Part shown: piece after piece, positions 33,055 to 41,418 of the stretch
Position numbering within the stretch: the stretch's first letter is position 1
How the letters are laid out: the number at the start of each line of letters is the position of its first letter
Source: Actinomadura oligospora ATCC 43269
Lineage (GTDB): Bacteria > Actinomycetota > Actinomycetes > Streptosporangiales > Streptosporangiaceae
DNA length: 64,000 nt
Reading direction: 5' to 3'
Assembly (NCBI RefSeq): GCF_000518265.1
Contig: NZ_JADG01000003.1
Location: forward strand, 806,001-870,000
The notes under the pieces: model-generated
Databases searched by the model: none
What the model was told of the DNA's origin: nothing
Seen by the model: only the letters and a program-made list of their open reading frames with translations
Program-made: the position numbers and the translations under genes

Positions 33055-34440
33055 ATGCTGGGGGCTCGCTCCCCCGCGAATGGTGAATTGATGCGTCTTG
33101 TGCTGCCCACAGTGGCCCTGATGACCGGATCGGTGGGGGCGGTCGCCGTCGTCCCGCCCGCGCATGCCGCACCCGTGACCGAGACGCGGATCGCGGACTT
33201 CGGTGTCTCCCGCGAGCAGGTGGACGCCGACCACGACGAGGTGACGTTCACCGGACGGGTCGTGACCGACGAGGCGGCGCCGCGTCCTGTCGCGGACGCG
33301 CTGGTGGCGATCCGGTGCGTGCGCGACTGCCTGAACTTCCGGGAGGTCGGCAAGGTTCATGCGGACGCCGATGGCCGGTTCAGCCTGACCGGTCGTCTGG
33401 ACTCTGGCGGCTACTACGCCGCGCAGTACTACTCCTACCGGCAGCAGCAGTACGCCGACTCGTGGTCGTCGCTGGTCAAGGTTGCGGCGGGGGTGAAGAC
33501 CCCGGCGGTCGTGGCGCTCGACCCGCCTCCGGCGCGTGTCCTCGCCTACGGCACCACGTTCGCCTACACCGGGCGGGTGCAGCGGCGGGACGGGCGGCCG
33601 GTGGCCGGGGCCTGGGTTCTCCTGGACGAGTGTCAGAACGGCCAGGTCTGTGGCTCCTTGAAGGTGTGGACGGACGCGGACGGGCGGTTCCGTTCGAACG
33701 CCGTCGCCCTTGCGGCGGCGCGGGTGGACGCTGCTGTCTCCAGTGGTCTCTACTCCACGGACGGCGTCCCGACCATCCGCTACGGCGTCCGGTATGAGAC
33801 TCGCATCACCGATATGAACGTCCGCGTCGATGCCAGGTCGAGCGGGTGGGTGGAGGCCGACATCCGGGTCCAGCGGAAGACGACCCGGTGGGAGCCGCAC
33901 ACGGATGTCTACAACGCTGTTTCGTTGTACTTCCGTCCGAAGGGCGGCAAGACGTGGACGCGGAGGAACGGTTGTGGGACCTCCGACGCGAGTGGCTGGA
34001 TCCGGCGGTGCATCGCCCCTTCGCCTGGGGATGGTGACTGGCAGGCGCGTGTGGCCCTGACCGACTCGACGCTGCCGAGCGTGAGCGTCGTGCGTGCCCT
34101 GACGATGCGGTATCCGACGCGGTTCGAACTGTTCAACGCCACGCCGGAGCCCGTCCGCAAGGGTGGAACGGTGAAGCTCTCCGGCTACTTGTTCTGGATG
34201 CGGCCGACTGGGCGGGACAACCTTGGGCTGCCGAAGGCGCTCGGCCAGCGCGAGGTCGTGTTCTATTTCCAGGCGCGCGGTTCCAGGAAGTGGGGTTACC
34301 TGGGCAGCGGGGCGACCGACCGTTACGGCTCGTTCAGCTCCCGCTTCACAGCTCGGCGCGACGGGACCTGGCGGGCCGTGTTCGCCGGTGACGGCCGCTT
34401 GTTCGCCGCGTCGGTGAACGACTACGTGGACGTCCGCTGA
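33055..34440 (+). CDS. Secreted protein with Ig-like / carboxypeptidase-regulatory-like domains
   Basis: 461 residues. The signal peptide core is LVLPTVALMTGSVGAVAVV with a cut after AHAA. Two repeats of a beta-sandwich containing GKVHADADGRFSLTGRLDSG and LKVWTDADGRFRSNAVALAA resemble transthyretin-like regulatory domains; further beta-rich domains end in SRKWGYLGSGATDRYGSFSS and DGTWRAVFAGDGRLFAASVN. GGAGGAG favours ATG 33055, although ATG 33091 would give a more typical signal sequence. It is exported and probably a wall- or matrix-associated structural protein. It is followed directly by a deacetylase pseudogene. Confidence 0.72.
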   Translation: MLGARSPANGELMRLVLPTVALMTGSVGAVAVVPPAHAAPVTETRIADFGVSREQVDADHDEVTFTGRVVTDEAAPRPVADALVAIRCVRDCLNFREVGKVHADADGRFSLTGRLDSGGYYAAQYYSYRQQQYADSWSSLVKVAAGVKTPAVVALDPPPARVLAYGTTFAYTGRVQRRDGRPVAGAWVLLDECQNGQVCGSLKVWTDADGRFRSNAVALAAARVDAAVSSGLYSTDGVPTIRYGVRYETRITDMNVRVDARSSGWVEADIRVQRKTTRWEPHTDVYNAVSLYFRPKGGKTWTRRNGCGTSDASGWIRRCIAPSPGDGDWQARVALTDSTLPSVSVVRALTMRYPTRFELFNATPEPVRKGGTVKLSGYLFWMRPTGRDNLGLPKALGQREVVFYFQARGSRKWGYLGSGATDRYGSFSSRFTARRDGTWRAVFAGDGRLFAASVNDYVDVR

Positions 34441-34448
34441 TCACCTGC

Positions 34449-35179
34449 CGGTGGGGCGTCGTGCTGGGGCTGCGGGCCTCGGACGCGTCTTCACGTGGCT
34501 GCTCCCCCACCGTGGCTCTCGCTCAGCGCGCCAGACGATCGCCCTGCGCGCCGGTCAGACCGGGCCGGGCAAGCTCGCGCAGGGCGAGTACGGGTCCCGT
34601 GTCGGCGCCCGCCGGATCCTTCGCCTGCTGGAGCGCTTCAACGTCCCGGCCTCGTTCTTCATGCCTGCGGTCTCGTCGCTGCTGCACCCCGAGGAGGTGC
34701 GCGACTACGTCGCCGCCGGTCACGAGGTAGCGATGCACGGCTGGATCCACGAGAGCAACACGCTGCTGGACCCGGCCGACGAGCGTGAGCTGGCCCTGCG
34801 GGCCGCGGGCACCCTGGAGAAGCCGTCGGGTACCCGTTCGGTCGGCATCCGCACCTCGACGTGGGAGTTCTCCGACCACACCCTGGCCATCACGCGTGAG
34901 CTGGGCCTGCTGTACGACTCCTCGCTCATGGCCGACGACGAGCCGTACGAGCTGCTGGCCGACGGTGAGCCGACCGGCGTCGTGGAGATCCCGGTCGAGT
35001 GAATAAGGGACGGCGTGCCGTACCTGCTGCTGGAGTTCGACGGCACGGTGCGGGCGTGTCCGCCGCCGCGGGAGGTGGCGGGGATCTGGCGGGACGAGTT
35101 CGATGCGGCGCTGGAGGAGGGCGTCTGGTACGCCACCCACGCCCAGATCGCCCAGTACGTCCTGGAGCAGGGCTCGTAG
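34449..35179 (+). pseudogene. Decayed polysaccharide deacetylase
   Basis: Recognisable parts in one frame are LAQGEYGSRVGARRILRLLE, RFNVPASFFMPAVSSLLHPE, YVAAGHEVAMHGWIHESNTL and LGLLYDSSLMADDEPYELLA, then EIPVE, an in-frame TGA at 35000-35002 and a continuing frame IRDGVPYLLLEFDG, VAGIWRDEFDAALEEGVWYA, ending TAG at 35179. Family members have Trp where the TGA stands, so TGG has become TGA. The N-terminal motif with the catalytic and metal-binding Asp is missing, and the C-terminus appears shortened after FDAALEEG. The gene is inactive on at least three counts. Confidence 0.8.
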
Positions 35180-35197
35180 TCCGGACGGCTCACCGGG

Positions 35198-36688
35198 TCA
35201 TTCGACCGCGCCGGCTTGTTGCAGGAAGGCGGCGATGGCCGGTTTGTTCAGCTCTCGGGCGATGCCCAGCGGGGTGTGCGCGGTGAGCGTTTCCTGGAGC
35301 GCGGACGGGTCATCGAGCCGTGCGTTGACGTCGGCTCCGGCGGCCACGAGCACCTCGGTGGCGCCGGTGTCGTCGGCGGTCCGTGGTGCCCCGATCGCGT
35401 AGTGCAGCGGGGTGACGCCCGTGCGGGTGCGGACGTCCGGATCGGCCGCGTGCTCCAGGAGCAGCGGCAACGCCCCTCGTGGGCTCCTGGCGGCCTGGTG
35501 GAGCGGGGTGATTCCCTGGACGCCCCAGGAGGTCGTGTCGGTGGGCCGGCACGGGTCGGCTCCTGCGGCGAGCAGGAGGCGGATGGTTTCCTGATGGCCG
35601 TGGAGGGCTCTCAACAGCGGCGTGCCGTCTCCTGCCTCCAGGTTGGGGTCGGCGCCGGCTTCGAGCAGGAGTCGCACCGCTTCGGTGACGGTGTCACGTG
35701 TGCTGTGGGACGCCATTCTCAGGAGCGGGGTTCCGCGCAGGGAGTCGGCGTTGGGGTCGGCGCCGGCGTCCAGGAGCAGGCCGATGATCTGCGTGCCCGA
35801 CGTGAACTCGGGTGTGCCGCCGCCCGGGCCCCAGCATTCGAAGTGCAGCGGTGTCTGACCAGCGCTGTCGGTGGCGTTGGGGTCGGCGCCCGCCTGGATG
35901 AGCATCCGGACGATGTTCAGGCTGGGTGTCTTGTCGTACAGCTTCCGGGGCGCCTCATGGTCGAGGGTCAGGTGCAGCGCGGTCGCTCCGGCCAGCAGTT
36001 CCCCCGAGGTGTAGACGTCGCCGTCCAGGAAGCGCCACGGCGTGGACGCGTGCCGCGTGATCGTCGCGTTCGGATCGGCGCCGGCGTCCAGCAGTGCCCG
36101 GATCACCTCCGCGCTCCGGGCCAGCGCGGCCAGGTGCAGCGGGGTGAGCCCGGAATCGTCCAGCGGGCCCAGGTCAGGCGTCCCGGCCAGTTTTTCGGTG
36201 GCCGCGGAGAGGTCACCTGCCGCGCAGGCCCGGCCGAACGCGTCGTCCTCCGACGGCGGCCCGACCCGTGTGAACCCGTCGAGCACTGTGGACAGGCGGT
36301 CTCCGGCGGGGTCGTCCTCGTCGCCTTCGTGGTCCACCCGGTACACCTCGGGGTCGTCCCCGGCGATATCGTCCAGGTCCACGACGTAGTAGAACTGCCC
36401 GTCGTCGTAGCCGATGGTGAACCAGGCACGCGGCTGGGTGATGAGGTCGTCCTCCACCTCCGGGCCGCCGTCCAGCCAGACCTTCCATTCGAACTCGTCG
36501 TCGGTGCGGAGGGTGCCCTCGCTCCACCGCACCGCCAGCAGCGCCTGAACCCACGGGGGCAGCCGCCGGGGCCCTGCCGGGGTCGCCGCGATCCACTCCC
36601 GCGGCGTGAAGTCATCCGGCACGACGCCCTGGAGGCGTGCGATCTGCCGGAGCACGTCCTCGCCCAAACCGCCCGCAGGCGCGTCCAC
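35198..36688 (-). CDS. SMI1/KNR4-like domain plus ankyrin repeats
   Basis: About 496 residues. The N-terminal third resembles SMI1/KNR4 domains (LPPWVQALLAVRWSEGTLRT, RAWFTIGYDDGQFYYVVDLD). From about residue 150 come eight or so ankyrin repeats, including DSGLTPLHLAALARSAEVIR, LLDAGADPNATITRHASTPW, AGQTPLHFECWGPGGG and TGVTPLHYAIGAPRTADDTG. GGAGGG lies about 9 bases before GTG 36688, preferred over the upstream TTG. SMI1 and ankyrin domains are both known immunity modules against contact-dependent toxins; here no toxin is linked. Cytoplasmic. Confidence 0.82.
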   Translation of the reverse strand: MDAPAGGLGEDVLRQIARLQGVVPDDFTPREWIAATPAGPRRLPPWVQALLAVRWSEGTLRTDDEFEWKVWLDGGPEVEDDLITQPRAWFTIGYDDGQFYYVVDLDDIAGDDPEVYRVDHEGDEDDPAGDRLSTVLDGFTRVGPPSEDDAFGRACAAGDLSAATEKLAGTPDLGPLDDSGLTPLHLAALARSAEVIRALLDAGADPNATITRHASTPWRFLDGDVYTSGELLAGATALHLTLDHEAPRKLYDKTPSLNIVRMLIQAGADPNATDSAGQTPLHFECWGPGGGTPEFTSGTQIIGLLLDAGADPNADSLRGTPLLRMASHSTRDTVTEAVRLLLEAGADPNLEAGDGTPLLRALHGHQETIRLLLAAGADPCRPTDTTSWGVQGITPLHQAARSPRGALPLLLEHAADPDVRTRTGVTPLHYAIGAPRTADDTGATEVLVAAGADVNARLDDPSALQETLTAHTPLGIARELNKPAIAAFLQQAGAVE

Positions 36689-36822
36689 CAACGCCACACC
36701 CTCCAATCGAAGATCAAGATGATCAAGGTGACCGATGCTAGTCGGCCGACCGCCCGCTCCGTTGATCTTTCGGTGTAGGCGTTCACTCGACCGCTCCCCC
36801 GCGATGTGAGGGCTGGGGCGGG

Positions 36823-37731
36823 TCAGGTGGTGAGGCGGCGGAGGGCGGCCTGGGCGGGCGGGGCCCAGGTGGGTTTGCCGCCGGGACGGCCGCGGAGTCC
36901 GGCTTCGCCGATGAGGACGCCGCCGAGGGCGCGGAGCGCGGCCCAGCCGCGTGCGCGGCGGACGGTCGCCTCGTCCGGGGCGGGCCGGTAGGTGGCGAGG
37001 AGGCGGGACGCGGCGCCGTCGGGCAGGAGGTTCCAGGCGGCGGCCAGGTCGCAGGCCGGGTCGCCGGTGCAGAGGTCGCCGAAGTCGATGACGCCGGTCA
37101 GGGTTCCGTCGGTGGTGAGGACGTTGGCGGGGTGCAGGTCGCCGTGGAGCCAGACCGGTGGGCCCGTCCAGAGAGGGGCCTGGACGGCGTCGTCCCAGAC
37201 CGCGCGGACGGCGTCAGGGTCCGGGAGCAGCCCGAGGTCGGTGGCCGCGGCGAGCCCTTCGGCGAAGGAGGCGGTGTGGCGGGTCAGTGGCGCGCCGCGG
37301 TCGTTGCGGCTACGGGGAGCGTCGTCGGGGGCGGGTTGGTGGAGGGCCGTGAGGAAGGCGGCGAGGGCGTCCGCCGCTGGGGCGGCGTGGGTGATCGGGG
37401 CCTGGTCGGCGGGGCGGCCTGGGACCCACGTGGTGATGATCCAGGGGCGTGGGAAACGGTCGGTGGGCTCGCCGAGGTGCCGTGGGACGGGGATCGGCAG
37501 GGGGAGGTGGAGGGCGAGGCGGGGCAGCCAGGTGTGCTCCTTGCGGAGGAGGACGTCGGCGGAGTCGGTGGCCCACGGCAGCCGGATCGCCAGGTCGGGG
37601 CCGAGACGCCACATCTGGTTGTCCCAGCCGCGCGTGGCGGAGTGGACGGGGTGGTGGGCGAGCTCGGGGAACTGGTCGCGGAGGAGGTCGCGGACGAGTT
37701 CGGGCGTGACCTCGATCTTGGTGTGGGCCAT
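36823..37731 (-). CDS. Aminoglycoside phosphotransferase-like kinase
   Basis: 302 residues of the APH/choline-kinase fold: RGWDNQMWRLGPDLAIRLPW (ATP-binding lobe), LPRLALHLPLPIPVPRHLGE, the catalytic loop VWLHGDLHPANVLT and metal-binding LTGVIDFGDLCTGDPACDLA. These genes are annotated as aminoglycoside phosphotransferases but many phosphorylate small metabolites. The start is MAHTKIEVTPELV; an in-frame TTG lies three codons upstream. No resistance claim can be made from sequence. Confidence 0.9.
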   Translation of the reverse strand: MAHTKIEVTPELVRDLLRDQFPELAHHPVHSATRGWDNQMWRLGPDLAIRLPWATDSADVLLRKEHTWLPRLALHLPLPIPVPRHLGEPTDRFPRPWIITTWVPGRPADQAPITHAAPAADALAAFLTALHQPAPDDAPRSRNDRGAPLTRHTASFAEGLAAATDLGLLPDPDAVRAVWDDAVQAPLWTGPPVWLHGDLHPANVLTTDGTLTGVIDFGDLCTGDPACDLAAAWNLLPDGAASRLLATYRPAPDEATVRRARGWAALRALGGVLIGEAGLRGRPGGKPTWAPPAQAALRRLTT

Positions 37732-37826
37732 GGGGGGCAACGGTAGTTGGACGGCCTGTGTCTGAGGGGGCTGCTAGGAACGGTTCGGTTGTGTGACGTT
37801 TTCCGTTCTGGTGGGAGTGCGTTCTG

Positions 37827-39398
37827 GTGGCGAAGAGACGGGACGATCCGGGTCTGCCTGTGGTGCTGCGCGAGATGTGCGCGCGGATCGCGGGGGCGGC
37901 GCCGACGGGTTGGGTGCGGGCGACGGCGAGCGGCGTCGTTGACCGGCGGGGCGTCGGGGTGACGGGTGTCGTCTGTGAGTTGGCGGACGGCGGGGAACAG
38001 GTCGTCGAGGCGGATCTGCGGCCGGGCCTGCGTCAGGTGTACCGGGCGTCGGGCGAGTCGGAACGGATGCTGAGGGTGAGGCTCGCCGTCGCCGCGTCCG
38101 GGGAGTTCGAGGCGGTCATCGGCGGCGGGGCGAGTGAGGTGAGCGTCCCCAGGCGCGGGTTCCTGTACGTGGTCGGCCCCGAGGACGCTCCAGGTGACCC
38201 CGGGGATGAGCAGGACGGGCCGGACGAGGCCGTGCAGGCGGGTGACCCGGACGAGGCCGTTCGGCTGTTGCGGGAGTACTGCCGGTTCCGCGGTGAGCTG
38301 TTCGGCCTGGTGGACGAGGGCGAGGATCCACTTTCCGCGTTGCCCGCTCCGGTTCCGGCCGAGCGGCTGGCGGAGGTGGAGCGGGGGCTCGGTGTGGCGC
38401 TTCCGGCGGACCTGCGGGCGTTGTACGGCGTGGTCGGCGGCGACGGAGAGGCCGGGATCTTCGAGCGGCTGTCGTGGTGGTTGGGCGTGGAGGGGCTGGC
38501 CGGGTCGCACGGCGGCGAGCGGCACTGGGCCGGGCGCGGTGGCTGGAAGGAGCGGCTGTTCGATCCCTTCGTGCACGAAGCCGATCCGCCGGGGACGGTC
38601 CGGCGTTCGGCGGATCGTCCCGGTTGGGTTCCGTTCGTGTTGTGCACCGGCGGTGATTTCCTCGCGGTGGACATGGACCCTGCGAGCCGGGGCCGACCCG
38701 GGCAGGTCATCCGCGTCTCCCCCGGCGTCGGGGTTCGCCATGTCGCCGATTCGGTGACGTCGCTGCTCCGCCGGTACGTGGACGCCCTCACCCGCGGCGA
38801 CTTCGTGATCGACGGGCAGGGTGAGCTTCGGATCGACGTGCCGGAACCGCGCCAGGGGCCGTCCGGGGCCGTCCAGATCCTGCGGGTGGACGGCGGCGGA
38901 GAGGTCGACCTGGAGCAGGCGCGCCGCGAGCCGCACCTGCGTGCGGTGGAGTTGACCCGGTGCGCGTCCGCCGACCTGGCGGCGTTGCGCGCGGCGCCGC
39001 TCGAGACGCTCGACATCGAGGCCAAGACGGTCGACCTGGCGCCGCTGGCAGGCCATCCGACGCTGCGGAGGGTCACCGTGGCCGCGTCGCACCCCGTCGA
39101 CCTGGAACCGCTGCGTTCGCTCACCCGTCTCGAGTGCCTGGACGTGTCGCGCGTCCCCGATCCGGACCTGCGGCTGGTCGCCGGGCTGGACGGGCTGCGG
39201 TACCTCGCGTTGACGTTCGCGCAGTGGGAGCGGCTGTGGGAGTCCGCGGGCCGGATGCCGGGGCTGGAGGCCGCGTTCCTGGCGGGCAAGGGACCGCACG
39301 ACAAGGTCGCCGCGTGGATCGCGCGACTCGAGGAACGCGCCGGGCGTGAGGGTGATCGGCCGGGCGGCGGTGGGGAGGTTCATCGCGGGCATCTGTGA
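37827..39398 (+). CDS. SMI1/KNR4-like protein with leucine-rich repeats
   Basis: 523 residues. The first 110 are of unknown fold. The middle part is SMI1/KNR4-like (LAEVERGLGVALPADLRALY, GWVPFVLCTGGDFLAVDMDP, VIRVSPGVGVRHVADSVTSL). The last 150 form short leucine-rich repeats (LRAVELTRCASADLAALRAA, PLETLDIEAKTVDLAPLAGH, LTRLECLDVSRVPDPDLRLV). GTG start with GGAG 8 bases upstream. Together with the ankyrin-SMI1 and DUF1963 genes it makes a local group of orphan immunity-type proteins. Confidence 0.82.
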   Translation: MAKRRDDPGLPVVLREMCARIAGAAPTGWVRATASGVVDRRGVGVTGVVCELADGGEQVVEADLRPGLRQVYRASGESERMLRVRLAVAASGEFEAVIGGGASEVSVPRRGFLYVVGPEDAPGDPGDEQDGPDEAVQAGDPDEAVRLLREYCRFRGELFGLVDEGEDPLSALPAPVPAERLAEVERGLGVALPADLRALYGVVGGDGEAGIFERLSWWLGVEGLAGSHGGERHWAGRGGWKERLFDPFVHEADPPGTVRRSADRPGWVPFVLCTGGDFLAVDMDPASRGRPGQVIRVSPGVGVRHVADSVTSLLRRYVDALTRGDFVIDGQGELRIDVPEPRQGPSGAVQILRVDGGGEVDLEQARREPHLRAVELTRCASADLAALRAAPLETLDIEAKTVDLAPLAGHPTLRRVTVAASHPVDLEPLRSLTRLECLDVSRVPDPDLRLVAGLDGLRYLALTFAQWERLWESAGRMPGLEAAFLAGKGPHDKVAAWIARLEERAGREGDRPGGGGEVHRGHL

Positions 39399-39469
39399 AT
39401 CGCGGGCGTCTGTGACCGGCGGCGTCGCCGCTCGAGCCGCGCGGAAGCGCGGGATGGGGCGGCAGTAGG

Positions 39470-40228
39470 GTGACGCGCGTGAAGAGACACATCGCGTTCG
39501 AGCGGCTCCACAACTTCCGCGACCTGGGCGGCTACCCGGGCGCGGACGGAAGGGCCGTCCGCTGGGGGCATCTCTACCGGACGGACTCGCTCGGCAAGCT
39601 GAGCCCCGGGGACGGCGCCGACTGGGAACGGTTCCTCGGGCTCGGCGTCCGGACGGTCATCGACCTGCGGTACCCGTGGGAGATCGAGCGCCGTGGACGC
39701 GTCCCGGAGTTCGACGGGCTGGAGTACCACAACCTCAGCATCGAGCACCGCCCCTACGACCAGGCCGCGATCGACCCGGACGTCGACCCCTGGCGGTACC
39801 TGGCGGACCGGTTCGCCGAGGTCGCCGAGGACGGCGTGAAGGAACTGCGGGCCGTCCTGGAGATCGTCGCGGACGCCGACGCCCCCGTCGCGTTCCACTG
39901 CCACTCCGGGAAGGACCGCACCGGCATGGTCGCCGCGCTGGTCCTGTCCCTGGCCGGAGTCGCCGAGGACGACATCCTCGCCGACTTCGCCCTCACCGAG
40001 CTGGCCACCGAGCGGTTCGTCGCCGACTGGCACGCCGAGAACCCGGGGCGGGAACTGCGCTGGCCCGGGTACGGACGCGCCCCCGCCGAGGTGATGCGGT
40101 TGTTCCTCACCGACCTGACCGGACGGTACGGATCGGTGCGCGCGTACGTCGGCGACCGTCTCGAGGTCGGCGATGACGTCGTGGCGCGGCTGCGGGCCAA
40201 CGTCCTCGAACCGTGGCCCGAACCGTAG
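39470..40228 (+). CDS. Tyrosine-protein phosphatase (DSP/IphP-like)
   Basis: 252 residues: FERLHNFRDLGGYPGADGRA, HLYRTDSLGKLSPGDGADWE, GVRTVIDLRYPWEIERRGRV and the P-loop VAFHCHSGKDRTGMVAALVL with the catalytic Cys and Arg of the HCxxGxxR signature. This arrangement is the PTP-like family found in actinobacteria, including lipid- and tyrosine-phosphatases. GTG 39470 is used; an in-frame GTG at 39479 is equally plausible. Cytoplasmic. Confidence 0.9.
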   Translation: MTRVKRHIAFERLHNFRDLGGYPGADGRAVRWGHLYRTDSLGKLSPGDGADWERFLGLGVRTVIDLRYPWEIERRGRVPEFDGLEYHNLSIEHRPYDQAAIDPDVDPWRYLADRFAEVAEDGVKELRAVLEIVADADAPVAFHCHSGKDRTGMVAALVLSLAGVAEDDILADFALTELATERFVADWHAENPGRELRWPGYGRAPAEVMRLFLTDLTGRYGSVRAYVGDRLEVGDDVVARLRANVLEPWPEP

Positions 40229-40292
40229 GGAGATCCCTCTTCGTCGGCGGTCACGGGTCGCGGTGTCGGTGGCGGAGGGTAACGTCCACCGG

Positions 40293-41384
40293 GTGCGACC
40301 CACGGATGTTCAGCGGCTGACGGTGGCGGAGGCGGTCGACCGCTACGCCGAGATGGTGCGGGCCAAATGCTCCACGGGGGCGCTGGCCCCCGCGACCGCC
40401 GAGGTGTACGCGCGGGACGTGCACACCTTCGCCGCCCTCGCCGGGCCGGACCTGGTCCTGGACGACCTGACCGGCGAGGACGTCGACGAGGTGCTGCTGC
40501 GGTTCGCCCGCAAACCCGACGGCCGCCGCACCGGCGCCGCCCCTGCCACCTCCCCTGGAGCCTCTGTCGCGGGCGGGAGCGGCGGGGCGGTGCAGAGCGC
40601 GGCGTCGCAGGCGCGGTTCCGGCGGTCGGTGTCGGCGCTGTTCCGGTACGCGCTGGTCGCCGGGTGGGTGCACCTGAACCCGATGGGCGCCGCGACGGTC
40701 CGTCCCAAACACCGGGGCGGGCTGCGCGCGGAGCGGCGGGCCCTCACGGCCGAGCAGGCGGGGGGCCTGGTCGGCGCCGCCAGGGAACTGGCGAAACGAC
40801 CCGAGACCGTCACCGGCGAGCGAGGACGGCCCGACCAGCGCACCGAACTTCGGGACGCGCTCATCGTGCTGCTGCTCGCCGCCGTCGGCCCCCGCGTGTC
40901 GGAGCTGACGCGCGCGAACGCCGAGGACTTCTTCGTGAACGCGGGCGTCCGCTACTGGCGCGTCTTCGGCAAGGGCGGCCGGACCCGGGACGTCCCGCTC
41001 CCCCGCCCCGTCGCCGAGGTCCTGGACGCCTACCTCACCGACGGGCGCGCGCTCCTCGACCGGGGCCGCGAGCCCAAGGCGCTGCTGCTGTCCTGGCGCG
41101 GACGGCGGCTCGCGCGCGGCGACGTCCAGGCGGTCATCGACCGCGTCCAGGCGCGCGTCGACCCCGAACACCGCCGCTCGGTCACCCCCCACGGGCTGCG
41201 GCACACCACCGCCACCCACCTGCTCGCCGCCGCCACCGACATGGACGCCGTCCGCCGCGTCCTCGGGCACGCCGACCTGTCCACGCTCGGGCGCTACCGC
41301 GACGAGCTGCCCGGTGAGCTGGAGGCGGCCATGCGCGTCCACCCCCTCCTCGGACGCGTCGACACCGCCGCCCACGACGGCTGA
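40293..41384 (+). CDS. Tyrosine recombinase / integrase family protein
   Basis: About 363 residues. The N-terminal SAM-like DNA-binding domain is TVAEAVDRYAEMVRAKCSTG, STGALAPATAEVYARDVHTF. The catalytic domain has Arg in VGPRVSELTRANAEDF, Lys in FGKGGRTRDVPLPRPV, HxxR in TPHGLRHTTATHLLAA, His in LGHADLSTLG and Tyr in GRYRDELP. GGAGGGT supports GTG 40293; GTGs at 40263 and 40269 are alternatives. Between the domains is a Gly/Ala/Ser-rich insertion of about 30 residues. No phage genes, excisionase or tRNA lie next to it. It could be a Xer-like or orphan integrase and lies 9 kb from the dif-like site. Confidence 0.88.
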   Translation: MRPTDVQRLTVAEAVDRYAEMVRAKCSTGALAPATAEVYARDVHTFAALAGPDLVLDDLTGEDVDEVLLRFARKPDGRRTGAAPATSPGASVAGGSGGAVQSAASQARFRRSVSALFRYALVAGWVHLNPMGAATVRPKHRGGLRAERRALTAEQAGGLVGAARELAKRPETVTGERGRPDQRTELRDALIVLLLAAVGPRVSELTRANAEDFFVNAGVRYWRVFGKGGRTRDVPLPRPVAEVLDAYLTDGRALLDRGREPKALLLSWRGRRLARGDVQAVIDRVQARVDPEHRRSVTPHGLRHTTATHLLAAATDMDAVRRVLGHADLSTLGRYRDELPGELEAAMRVHPLLGRVDTAAHDG

Positions 41385-41418
41385 GGACGGCCCGGTCCCC
41401 GGCCGGGCACGGGCGGCG

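Noticed and set aside
36823..37731. Aminoglycoside resistance gene
   Set aside because: The kinase fold is clear, but the family includes many non-resistance enzymes and no subclass-specific motif supports antibiotic modification.
40293..41384. Prophage or integrative element anchored by the tyrosine recombinase
   Set aside because: No phage structural genes, relaxase, replication gene, tRNA or direct repeats were seen nearby.
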